Positions 9,099 through 21,300 of a stretch of DNA of 64,000 nucleotides are shown in pieces. Both the position numbers and the translations under genes were made by a program. The notes beneath the pieces are model-generated. The model searched no databases and was not told where the DNA came from. It was given only the letters and a program-made list of their open reading frames with translations. Source of the stretch: Prosthecobacter sp. (lineage in GTDB: Bacteria > Verrucomicrobiota > Verrucomicrobiia > Verrucomicrobiales > Verrucomicrobiaceae). Position 1 is the stretch's first letter, and the number at the start of each line of letters is the position of its first letter. Location: positions 1 through 64,000 of the forward strand of contig NZ_JACSRD010000123.1 in NCBI RefSeq assembly GCF_014879935.1, in the 5' to 3' direction.

Positions 9099-9330
9099 CT
9101 ATAACCCAAGTGCTTCCGCGACGGGCATGTGGCGAGGAATTCCGGTTCCGCGCGGGCACCGCTTCGGGATGGCTTTCCGAGCACCCACAAGCACCGGATC
9201 AGCATGTGCCGGCCATTAAAGACAGTGTGAGAATGCAGGACAAGCCCGGACAAGCCCCCGTTTGTCACCCAAGCATTGAGTTCGGCCGTTCAAGGTGACG
9301 GGTCCTGAACCTTTCAGCCAGGCAACAGAA

Positions 9331-9362
9331 AGCCCGGTCACGCCAGAACGCATGACCGGGCT
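9331..9362. terminator. Bidirectional terminator between the GAF and giant-adhesin genes
   Basis: A perfect 10-bp stem (AGCCCGGTCA / TGACCGGGCT) with a 12-nt loop lies between convergent genes. On the plus strand it is followed by CCATTTTT, on the minus strand by TTCTGTTG. The remaining 9099-9330 holds a direct repeat of GGACAAGCCC (two copies near 9239-9258) and no convincing gene. Confidence 0.8.
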
Positions 9363-9379
9363 CCATTTTTGAATCCAAA

Positions 9380-12300
9380 TCAGATGGAACGGCGGCGACG
9401 GCGGAAGAACAGCCCCAAGAGACCGAACATCAGAAGCAGCACACGAGAAGGCTCTGGGACGACCACCAAGATGCCGTAGGACTGGAAGAGGGCGGTGTTC
9501 CAGGCCAGAAGCGGGTCAAGAGAAGGCAACACAAGATCCCCAAGGACTCCGCCTGGACGATATTCACCACCAAGGTCAAACGAACCCAGTGTGACGGAAG
9601 ACCAGTCCATCAGCTTGAACACATCACCGTGGACGATCGTGGCACCGGAGTTGACAACTGCGATCGTGCTGCCGCTGGTGAGTGTGAGGCTGCCGGTGCC
9701 GTTGATGCGGTCATGAGAGCCAGTGCCGGACTCCCAGAGGGTGAGGTGCCCGTCGGTGTTGTCACCGAGCCATGCATCGAAGGTGTTGTTTCCGAGGCGG
9801 GTGGTGAACTCCGCGCTGGAGTTGGCGTCTGCGGCCAAGGTGGAGCCGAGCTGGAGTTCGAGGCGGGTAGCGCCGGAGGCGAGTGTGAGGTTCCCATTCA
9901 CGGTCAAAGTGCCGATCTGGTCACCAGCGTTCACCAGTACACCGCCGGTGCTGGCTCCAGGTTTGATGACACCAGTGGTATTGATGGCCCCCACGTTGCT
10001 GCCAATCGTGAGATCACCAGAGATCGCACCCGTTCCGGCAATCGTCGCGTCTGTGACATAGCCGCCGGGCGCTGCTCCGAAGGTGGCACCCGAATCGATC
10101 CGGACGAAGGAGGTGTCGTTGACCGACCCGCCAGCGCCAAGCTGCATGGTGCCTTCGGTGACGAGCGTGGACCCATGGTAGGTGTTTGCTCCGGTGAGTG
10201 TGACGGTTCCCGTCCCCGTCTTCTCGATGGAGAGGGTGTCATTGGCGGAATCAGCCTCGGAAATGACACCTGAGAAGGTGATGCCAGTCCCAGAACCGCT
10301 GGTGGCCGATGTCAGAGTGACCGTCTTGGTTTCGACGCCTGTGACGCCCGACTGCAGATTCTGAAGCACCACGTTCCCGCTGAAGGTCGAAGCACCTGAA
10401 GTCATGCCCTCATCACCCCCGATAGTGACACTGCCCGTGCCAGCAGTCGCGTTGACGTCGATCGCATTGGTCACATCCAGGGCGCCCGCCGTGACGACCA
10501 GGCCGACATTGTTGGTGACCAGTTCCTCCCGGAAGCGGACAGGATCCAGAACTGGCAGGCAGCACTCGTCGGCGTTGGTCTGCGTCATGAAGAAGAACTT
10601 CCCGGCGGCAGTGCCGTTCACGACAGCAAACTGGGTGCCGTAGGTCATCTCAGCCGGTGAATCGAACTCCGCATGACGGACGAGGCTCATCGTGCCACCG
10701 GAGACGCTGACGATGGTGTAGATACCGTTGCGAGTCGGATCTGCCTCCTCGTTCTTGACGAGGATGGTCTTGCCGACGTCACCAGCGACGTAGGTGTAGC
10801 CGTCCACAGTTGAAGACACGCCGGTGAACGAGCCAGACTGGGCACTGCCACCCGTGGCGTTGTAGGAACCGCCGGCAGATGCGATCCCCACGGTGGTGGC
10901 ACGATCGATGACAGTGGTCATCACGGTCCGGGTGTCACCCAGTTCGACATGCTTGGCTCCCAATGCGGAGCTGTGGCTGAGTTCAACCCGGCCGGAACGA
11001 ACAATCGTGCCGCCATCAATCAAAGCACCAGCCCCGGCACCAGCTCCGGTTCCGTAGTCATTGTTTCCGGACAGCAGAAGGTTGCCGCCGTCCACCATGG
11101 TGATGCGACCAGCGCCTGTCACCAAGCCAGCACCGCCGAGCGTCAATCCAGTGAGCGATTGCACGCCTACAAAGGTGTCTCTGTTGAGTGTGACATTCCC
11201 GCTGATGACGGAATCGAGCACCGTTGACTGGATGACGCTGACCCCTGCTGAGTTTGTGGCGTTCACAGTCACATCATTCGCAAGCGAGACTCCCTGGAGA
11301 TCCAACACGGTCATATCGTCAGCCTGCGTGGCAGACGCAATCCCCATGGTGATGGCCCCTGAGCCCAGCTTGGCGTCATTCGCCACGGACAACCTGCCAT
11401 TGGCGATCTCCGTGGACCAGGTCTGCGCCGAGTGATCGACAGTCGAGACAGTCTGTGCACCGTGGGTGCGCACCCGGAGCACTCCTGCCCCGTTGATCGC
11501 ACCTGCATACACAGCATCAGACGTGTCATCGCCACCTACCGTCAGCATTCCCGTGCCAAGCACAACACTGGCACTGCCCTGCGTCCCGCCCGTGCTCGCC
11601 AGAGAACCGACGGACTGATCGAAGCCGCCGAGATCCAGAGTACCCGAGGCCGTGTCCCCTGTGAGCACCACGCGGGACTGGGAGGACAGGGCGTTGGCCG
11701 CGCCACCCAGCAAGGTGCCGGCTGTGACATTGGTGTTGCCGGTGAGAGTGCTGCCTGATCCGGTGAATGAGAGGGTGCCCGTGTCCACTTTGGTAAGACT
11801 GCCTGCGCCGGTGATCGGAGAAGCGATGGTGAACGTGGTGCCTGCGGTCGTGGCGATTGTGCCACCGCCGGCATCCACGGAAACGCCGCTGCTTGCGCCC
11901 AAGGTGGTGCTGGAAGTAACTTCGAGCGCACCACCAAGGAACCGCAAGGCATTGGCACGAAACTCATTGGAGACGTAACCAAGGCTGGATGCCTGGGCGA
12001 TGGACAGCGTGCCACCTTCGAGTTCTGTGCCGCCGCGATGACTGTTCACAGCGGTGAAGACCAGTTTTCCAGCACCCTTCTTCCGGAACGTGACGTTGCC
12101 ATTGACCTGTCCGCCGTAAGTGGTGTCCGTCGCCTGGTTCACTGTCAGGGTGTTGTCCGCAAAGGCACCGTTGTTGACGGAGCCACCGTCACCCGCAAGA
12201 GCGGCCACCTCCTGGTTGTAGCCATTGAGGTCAAACATGCCGGTAAATTTGGTGGTCAATGTGCCGCCGACAGGGAGCACGTTGTTGGCCCCGATCTGAA

Positions 12301-15300
12301 GCACCCCGTTCTCAACCGTCGTGCTGGCATAGGTGTTGCCAGTGCCGGAGAGCTTGATGAGATCCTGGCCGACTTTGGTGAGGTTGAATCCCACACCGGT
12401 GATGTTGCCATCGATCTGCAAATATGAGCCACGCAGACCGACATCGTTCGGATTGAGGTTGGTGGTGGTGTTAAGCGTGCCCATGTCATAGAAGATGGAG
12501 TTCGCACCGTTGGAGACACCGGCGGGATAGATCTGGCCCAAGAAGGAATCCGCTGTGAGATTGATCGTCACGCCGCTGCGAATCGTCTGGATCACGGCCA
12601 CTTTGTCGTAGTCCAGGGGCAGGTAACCCATGATGGAGCCGCCAGCGAGATTGATGGTGCGGGAGGAAGGCGTGGTGACATCAGTGAACACCTGGAGATG
12701 CACTCCGTCCGGCAGCGTGTAAGCACCCGTATTACCACGAGCATCGCTGACCGCCCAGCGCTCGATCGATCCCCACGCCTGGGTGAGGGTCGCGGTCGGC
12801 AGCCAGTTGGAGACGGCAATTTCCAAGGCAGCCGTGGGGTTGATCACCGCACTGATGGTGTTGTCACCAAACGCTCCGTTGCTGTTCACGCGCACGCCGC
12901 CCTCGCCCGCCACGAAACTGCGGCTGCCAGTGAAGGAGGTGCTGTTGTCACCAAGAATCAAGATGCCGTCACCGACCTTGCGGAAGTCATAGAGCCCCTG
13001 GTTGTTCAACCCGCCGACTCCGGTGTCCGCGCCGAGCTGGACGCCAGTGGTCGCCCCTGGGCCGTAGCTGCCAGACTCCACATGAATAAGGTAATGGTCA
13101 TGGAGTGTGACCGTCCCCGTGCGGACGGTGCTACGGGCATTGTCAACCTGGAAGAAGAAGGTTCCTTCCTGTCCCGACCCCGGAATCGTGTTCGTGGTCA
13201 GCAGGTCAATGTCCGGGATCTGTTGCAAGCGGTCCGTGGCGGTGGGCACATAGACACGATTGATGTCGTAGGCGCTGATCTTCCCGCCATTCCAGACAAA
13301 CAGATCCGGTGTGCCGCTGTTGAAGTTGTAGCGGACTTCGGTCAGGTTCCAGACATTGTCGTTGTCAGCCATGTGGCTGCCATTGAGGATGACTTCTCCG
13401 GTGCTGGGAGCGCCCGGAGTCAGGAATTGAATGCCGCCCCCGTTGATCACCCAGTTGCCGGCAAACTGCGGCTGGTCAGCGCGGACATTGAGAATCGCCA
13501 CTCCAGATTTGACCACCTCGCTGGCATAAATCAGTCCGTTGATCTGCAAGGTGTTGTTGTTCGCCCAGATCAATGCCTGGCCGTCACCAAGCCCCGAAGC
13601 CCCGAAGAGAAGATTCGCATTGATCGTCGGAGTGTTAGCGGCCTGCATAAGGCCTCCACTGCGCAGAATGATGTTGGTAAACTGCCCATCCGCGCTGACG
13701 TTGATGTCCCGGTCGAGACGCAGCGCATGAAGATCAAGGTTTGCCCCGAGGGTCGCTGTGGCAGTGATCAGATTGAGGATCTGCGTGCCGTCATTGGTGG
13801 CCACGGTAAGCGTGCCGCCCGCGGAGGTGATGTAGTTGGACGGAGAGGATCCAAACGTGATGATCTGGAAACCGTTGGTGGCGTCGTATTTGAGGAACTG
13901 GTTCTCCGAGCGGCTGACAATCCATGGGTCAACCATGTTATTGGTCACCTGCACCTGTCCTGAGGCAGGGCCGACCCCTGAATTGACAATGAAACGCTCG
14001 ACGCCACCGCCAGTGCCCCCGGTGCCAGAACCGCTGTTGATGCCGAGCTCATTGGGATCATGGCGCAGCATGAGAGTGGTCGTGGTCGTGTTACGGATGA
14101 GGTTGGCGACCTGAAGTTCCGCTCCAAACCGTGCATTATTGTCCACGTGGCGAACCACCACTTCCGTTCCCCTCACGAGGGTGAGGTCACCAATGATCTC
14201 ACGGTTGGCAGCGTGATCCGTGTTGTCGCCCACCATCTCCAGGACCGCCGCGTCCAATGTGATGCCGATGGCATCCGCCCAGCGACCGCCACCGCCCAGG
14301 ACACCCGTCGCGAGGTTACCAGTGGTGCCGCTGCCGGTGAATGGCGTGCCGTTGTCAAAGCGCAGGCGGGAGCCTGGATGCAGCACCCAATTGTTGGCGT
14401 TCGTCAGCCCACCTGTCGTTACTGCGGTGCCAGAAGCACCTTCGATGCGAATTTCACCAAAGACATCCACGGCTTCAGAACCAAGTGGAGTGCGGAAGTT
14501 CGTCGTGACACCATCCGCGCCGCCTTGCAAGGACAGGCCAAAGCCTCGATAGCTGCCATCATAGTTGCGGCTCCGTGCCACGAACGTACCACCTGAATAG
14601 GTGTTGTTTGAATTGGCTCCGAAAGTCACAAAACCGTAGGAGTTAAGATTCGTGCCCGCCCCCAGAATCATGCGATTGACGCCCGCAAACTGGGCACCGG
14701 CGGTGGCCGGATTCACAGTGAGTGTGCCTTGACCTCCACCCAGACGGAACTCCGCTCCCCCTTCGCCCCATGGAGCGACGCTGTTCGCAGAAAGAGTTCC
14801 GTTGCCGTTGCCACCTCCGAGGAACGAGAGGTTGAAGAAACCGCCGTCGCGAGTGGCCATCGCGAGATCAGAGGCGACTGTCGCACCGGCATCAATGGTC
14901 AGAAGGCCTGCACCATTCCCCTTGAATACTCCCGGCGCCGTAATGGCCGCTGTCAGTGCATTATAATTGGCGAGGGTGCCAGAACGCACACCCACCTGGG
15001 TCAGGGCGGTGCTGCTGCTGACCATGAGGGTCAATCCCGTGGTGCCAAAATTGGCGGTGCTGATGGCGGAGACATAAGACCCGGAGAAGAACCTGGCACG
15101 TCCGGTGCCAAGAGTGGCGTTTGTCGCACCGAGCAGGGTCACCCCCTGGTAAGAGTCGTAACCGCCGGAGAAGGTGTTGGCAGCATTGTTGTCCAAGACA
15201 AGATAATTGCCCATCTTCACAATGCGACCGGTCCCCTGGATGATATCGCGGATGTAGGTCGTGGTATCCGTGCGGAGATTGAGGATGTCGTTCATCAGGA

Positions 15301-18300
15301 CGCCGGCCTCGATGATCAGACTGTCACTGCCGTTGATGACAAGGAAGGGGCTGTTGCTCGTGACGATCATCTGGCCGTCGTTGTTGTCACCCCAGTATTT
15401 GTTGGTGGCGCCACCGCCGTTACGGTCCAGCGTGATCGTGGTGAGGCCGTTGACAAACAGTGTCTGACCAGTCTGGACGAAGAAGTCGTGATCCGCCACC
15501 GCACTCGCGAGCCGGATGGTTCCAAAGTTCGAGATCAGGTTGCCCGTACCGACAGCGATGTTTGGAACCGTGCCGGTACCCGTGCCTTGAAGGCGAAGTT
15601 CGCCACGATCCAAGGTGATAGCACCCGTCAGGCCCGTGTTGTTGGCGTTCAGCCGCAGGACACCGTTGCCGGTCTTGGTCAGGCCGACCGAACTGGTAAC
15701 CGCACCGTTGAGTTCAACGGTGCCGGTGTTCACATGGATGCCCACCTGGCTGCTGCCACCGATGGTCGTCGTTCCGGTCACAATCAGATTGTAGCTGTTG
15801 TTGTTCTGGATCTGCAACAAAGTGCCGGCCGGACCCGAGGTACCCTCGATGGTGAGATTCTGGATGGTGATGTTGCCGGAAGCGCTGCCGGTGTAGCGAT
15901 TGGTGTCGATACGAGCGAGCGGCACATTCTCGGAAATGATGACACTGTTGTTGAAGGTGCGGCTCGCAGAGTCCGTGCGCAGCGCCAGAACGGGCATCTG
16001 ACCGCCATTGTTGTTGTTCAGATGGTCCGCATGCAGTCGGATGGTTGCGCTACCGACAGGGCCAGCTCCTGTGCCTGCCCAATCGAGGTAAAGGGTTCCG
16101 CTGTTCACCTGCACCGTGCCCGTGATGCCGCTGTTGTTCTGGCTGGCAAATTGCACTGCGCCCGGCCCGGACATGGTGAGATTTGTGGCCGTGACGGAAC
16201 CCTGGAAGCGCAGAATGTTTTCGTCAACGTAGATGATGCCTTCCGTCGGAGTGCTTCCATTGCCAAAGTACACCGCCGCACCAGTGCCGAAATCAACGCG
16301 GGCATTGTCACGGTTGTCAATGAACAGGCCGCCGCTGTGAATGTTGATCTGGCCGGTACCACCGAGGACGGTATCATTGCTGGCCGCCTCATGGTTGATA
16401 CGCAGGGCATACACGTTGTAAGTCGCCGCGAGAGTCGCATCACCCGCCGTGTATTGGGCGATGGAGGTGCTGGTGAGTCCGGCCAGGAATGCCGCCCCGG
16501 TGCCGGTGCCTGTAAAGAGAGCGTTGGTGATGCCCGTCAGTTCATTGTAGGCGAGGAAAGTGCCGCGGGTGGCATTGACCATCCACGGAGCCAAGATGCC
16601 ATTGGCGGAGTTGGCGGTGATCCAGGCGGGATTATTGATGTAGAACCGCTGGCTTTGGAACTGGTTCAGCCCGAGTTCGTCCGCGTTCTCACGGATGGCC
16701 AACGTAGCCTGGCCGACACGGTTGATGCCAGCGTTCGTGACCAGGACGATCCCCCCATTGGTGCCGTTGCGTTCCAGGTAGATTCCAGCGCCACCTTTGA
16801 CGGTGATCTGGCCGATGGTTTCCTGGGTGAAGTTCTGCGAGTCTGCGACGAGATTGAGGCCCGCACCATCAAGGACCATGGCCGTGTTGTCTCCCCACTT
16901 GTTAGATAGGGCAAGATTGCTGTTATTGAGACGGCTGACCACGAACTGGTCGTTCACATCATAGCTGTAATCGAGGCGGAGGGCGCTGCCTGGACGGAGG
17001 TTGACCGTGTTCACATTGGTCAGACCATCGTCAGTCACTGTGCCCGCTCCGCGGAGGGCGAGACGCCCATAGACGTCAATCACAGGGGACGAGATGCGAT
17101 TGGTCACTTCAAGATAGTTACCGGTGGACCCAAAATCAGCGCCACGGTAAATGGTGGTGTTCCCGCTGTAGTCCTGGGTGCCGTACAACCTGATCACTGC
17201 CAGAGTTCCCTGAGGGGTGCCACTTCCGTAATCCAACGGACTGCGACCCACGTCCAGTGAAGCTGAACCCGTCAGAACGCGGTCCCTTACGATGCTCAAG
17301 GTTGCCGCATTGCTGCCACCGAACCGGTAAACATTTCCCTGACCGACACCAAGCGTGTCGGCCATGTAGAATGTGTTGGCATAAGCGGAAAGGCTGCCTT
17401 TGCCACTGCCCATCCGAGCCTGGTCGAGTGCCTGGGTGTAAAGACCCGCGTCACCGATTCCCAGAGCAAGAGCGCTGTTGGTGGTGGACTTCAGGTTGTA
17501 GCTGGTGAGCGGGGCGTCAGTCCCCAGATCGACCCGGGTTGTCCAGTTGCGTTCCGTCCCGAAGAGCAGAACATCCTGGCCGGACACGACATTCCCTGGT
17601 GCATTGAGACGCAGCGCCGTGGCCGCTCCGGTGGCGCTAAAGCCCTGATTCTGCACAATGTCTCCTGTGCCAGCGTTCGCGGTGCTGCTCGGAACGAATG
17701 TCGTCCCTGGATAGAGAATGTCATCTGCACCTCGGGTGCCAAACAGCACCGTGCCACCACTGATGATCAAGCCTCCACTCCAAGTGGCTGTATTGTCTCC
17801 CGCGATGGTCATATCTGACGCCCCAGTCTTGGTGAGGGTGTACCCCATGCCATTGTCAGTGATGCCGCCAGCCAGGACGACTTGGGTGTCCGTATGGATC
17901 CGAACATGGTTCGTCAACGTGGTCAAACCATCGAAGCGAGGGATGTAGGTGTTGCCGGCGGTGATGCCGAAGAACTGAACTCCCAGCGAAAGGCTGCCAA
18001 AAGTAAGCAATTTGCTGCTGCCAGAAGCCCACGCTGGACGGTTCACATCCAGATAGCTGCCGCCGCCACCGTGGATGATGTTGTTACCAATGTTGATGCG
18101 TTGAGCGTCGCCTGTGTTATCTCCAATGGCGCGCACTTCCCACTCGCCACCGCGCAGATAAACCGTGGTAGTCGAAGGGATGGCCGAGGCAAACCCAGTG
18201 GGGGTTGCCCAAGACTGGTCGTTGACCCAGGACTCGACAAAGCCCTGCGCCACATCGAGCACGGCAAGAGAGTTCGGCATGGCCGTGTCCCAGTTGTCCA

Positions 18301-21300
18301 AGGTGAGCCGTCCACCACCGATCTTGGTGATCTTCGAACCCGCGCCACCAATGATCTGGCCTGAGAAGGTCTGGTTTGAGCCATCCCGGCCGACAACCAG
18401 AGTCGCGGTGCCCAGATCGAGCACACCGCCCGTGTTCTGAACCGCATTCACCACGCTGGTGCCGGAAAGATTGCCAAACTCCTGGTTATTGCCATTCAGC
18501 AACACGCTGGCCCCAGGCCGTATGGTGACTACTGAACCCGTCACAGCATTGAGGTTGGCGAAGGTCGGAATCACATTCGGTGTCATGAGGCTCAGAGTGC
18601 CCTGATTGACCTGAACGTTGCCCTGGAAGGCGTTGGTTCCAGAAAGTTCCAGGGTTCCTGGCCCGAATTTCACCAAGACCGTGCTGAGGGTGTTGTTGGT
18701 GTTGGCACGGAAGTGGGTCAGCGGTGCGCTGATGCTCGATTCCGCCGCGTCATCGACATAAACCGACAGGGCATTCGTCCCGAAATTCAACGATGATCCC
18801 GCCACTCCGCCAATGTCGGCACCGTTGTTCAAGATGATGCCAGCCTGACCAAGTGTGCCGGCATTTGGAGCTCCTACGTTGAGGCTGAAGCCACCCAGGT
18901 CGATGCTTGCGTCCGTGCGGAAGGCGTACACGCTCCGGTTGCTGGTCAGAATACCGCCTGTGGCACCGGCATTGAACAACTGGGTCGCGCCCGCAGCGGT
19001 GTCCAGGTCGCCCGAGCCACCATAAGTCGCAGTGATGATGTTGCCGCTGCCGACCGAGGCATAATCGCCCGCGTTGCCAGCGCTCTGAATCACCGCCCAG
19101 GTGCCAATCGTGCCGTTGAGCAGGGATGGGGCGGTGCTGAAGGTGATCTTCTCATTCCCCGCCGTGCCCAAGTTTGTGGTCAGTCCCTTAAGCGTCAGCG
19201 TGGCAGCATTGCTACGTGCAAGCGAGCCGAAGGTAAATTGCGTTCCCACACCGCCGCCATCATTCACGATAAGCGCGGCGTTGCCCGTGTTGATCGTCAA
19301 CGCACCGGAAGTGGTGGTATTGGTCGCCCCTACGGCACCGTTGAGACCCAGCGTTCCATTGGTGACGGTGAACGCTGTCGCAGCACCGCCAAACGGACTT
19401 CCGCTGGTCGCCTGGGCCTGGCCCACGAGCGCACCATTGGTCACCGTCACGCCACCAGTGAAGGTGTTGCCAGTGCCAGAAGCGGGGCTCAGAAACACGG
19501 TGCCATTGCCCACCTTCGTCAAACCGGTGGTGCCTGCACCGCTGATGGTGCCGCTGAAGGTCACGTCGCCGCCATCGACCGCAGCGAAGTTCATGCCACG
19601 GCCGGTGAAAATGACATTGCCGGTGAAGCTCTTGATGCCTGAGTCCAGACCACCAAGGGTCTGTGTGCTGCCGCTGCCCGTGTTTTCAATATTGCGGGCA
19701 ATGGTGCGTGTCCCGGAAGCCAGCAACTGCGAGATCGAACCGCTACGGAACGTGACATTCGTGGAAGCGGAGCCCAGCGCATTGTCATGAGCGGCGACGA
19801 GGAAGCCATTGGAGATGTAGGTCATGCCTGCGTAGGTGTTGTTGCCACTCAGCCAAAGCGTGCCCAGCTCCTGTTTGTTCAGATCATTGGCCGCATCACC
19901 GGAAACCACCCCGCTAACGGTCACCAAGGCTCCACGGGTGCGGAGATTGATGTCTCGATTGAGCACGATCCCGCCAGTGACGTCGAGCTTGTAGCCATTG
20001 TAGCCGTCGAAGTAGATGGAACTGCTGGCACCGCTGTCCAGGCCAAAGGTGCCACCGTGACCGACCGTCAAAGTGGAGATTTTCACCGTTTTGTTTTCCG
20101 AACCGACACCGACAGGTCCGACCTTGATGACGCGAGTGCTATTATCATTCCCACCTGTGGTGGCGAGGACGTTGTCGAGCACGAACGGCCCGGCGTCATT
20201 GAACCGGATTTCGAGGTCGGATCGGCGGTCGCTATTGGTGTTGAAATTAATCGTCGAACCGGAATCACCGGCGGCACCCCCATGGGTCAGGACGAGGCGG
20301 CCTTGCTGGATGTTTGTGCTGCCATCGTAAGTATTGTCGCTGTTGAGGATGAGCACCCCGCCCTGACGTTTCTGCAGGTTGACAGGATAACTTCCTGTCT
20401 GGCTGATCACCCCATTCACCGTAAGGATGCCAGCACCAGTCTGGAAGCTGTTGTCCACGCCGACATCAAGATACTGATTGATGGCCGTGGCGGCGTTGTT
20501 GTTGAAAACGATGTTGTTCACCGCCACCTCGTTGAAGACCGTTCCCACAGTGCCAACGGTGAGCACACGCTCGCTGTCATACATGTTGATGTTGTTCAGC
20601 GTCACGCGGCTGAAGCTGCCCCCAGTGAGGGACGTGGCACGCAGGATGGAATTGCCCGCAACGACTTCGAGATTACGGGATGCATACTGGCTGTCGGCCT
20701 GATTCCAGGATCCAGCAGCCGTGTCGAGACGGATTTCACCGCCCATGAGGTAGAGCGTGTTGTTCCCAGTGCTGAGAGCCGCATTGGAACCCACCTGCAA
20801 GACGCCGCCTGAGCCGATGGTCACAGTGCCGCTGTAATTCTGGGCCTGCGGCAGATAAACGATGCCCCCAAGATTGGCGCGGCCGCTCTGATCCGTGGCA
20901 CCCACAACCAACGGCACGTTTCCAGTGAGCACATTGGCGTTTTTGACGGTCAACGTGCCACCGCCAGCGCCAAGGCGCAGAGCGCCATTGGTGGCTGAGA
21001 ATGTGTTGCCAGTGAAGACGCCATTGCCAAGATTGGCCCCCAGCCAGACCTGTGTGTTGGGAGAGATGGCCGCAATCTCTGCCGCAATGTCAGTGGAGAA
21101 GTCGTAATTTCCACTGAGGTGGATGGCCATGCGACCCGCAAGACCCGTGACCGAACTGACAAGATAGATGTCCTCGCCACCCAGCGCGGAGCTGTTGCTT
21201 TCCTCAAGGCTGTGGAAACGAAGGCTGCTGCCGTCTCCATACCCAGGACCGACGCCCAAGGCGACGGCAAGGTTCAAATCCCCCAAAGGAGCAAGGCCAA

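Noticed and set aside
9239-9260. Direct repeat GGACAAGCCC as a short-period array
   Set aside because: Only two units and no further phase; too little to class with the other arrays.
9110-9298. A 62-residue frame after the GAF gene
   Set aside because: No family resemblance, Arg/Pro-rich, and it sits in a gap that ends in a terminator; I see no support for coding.
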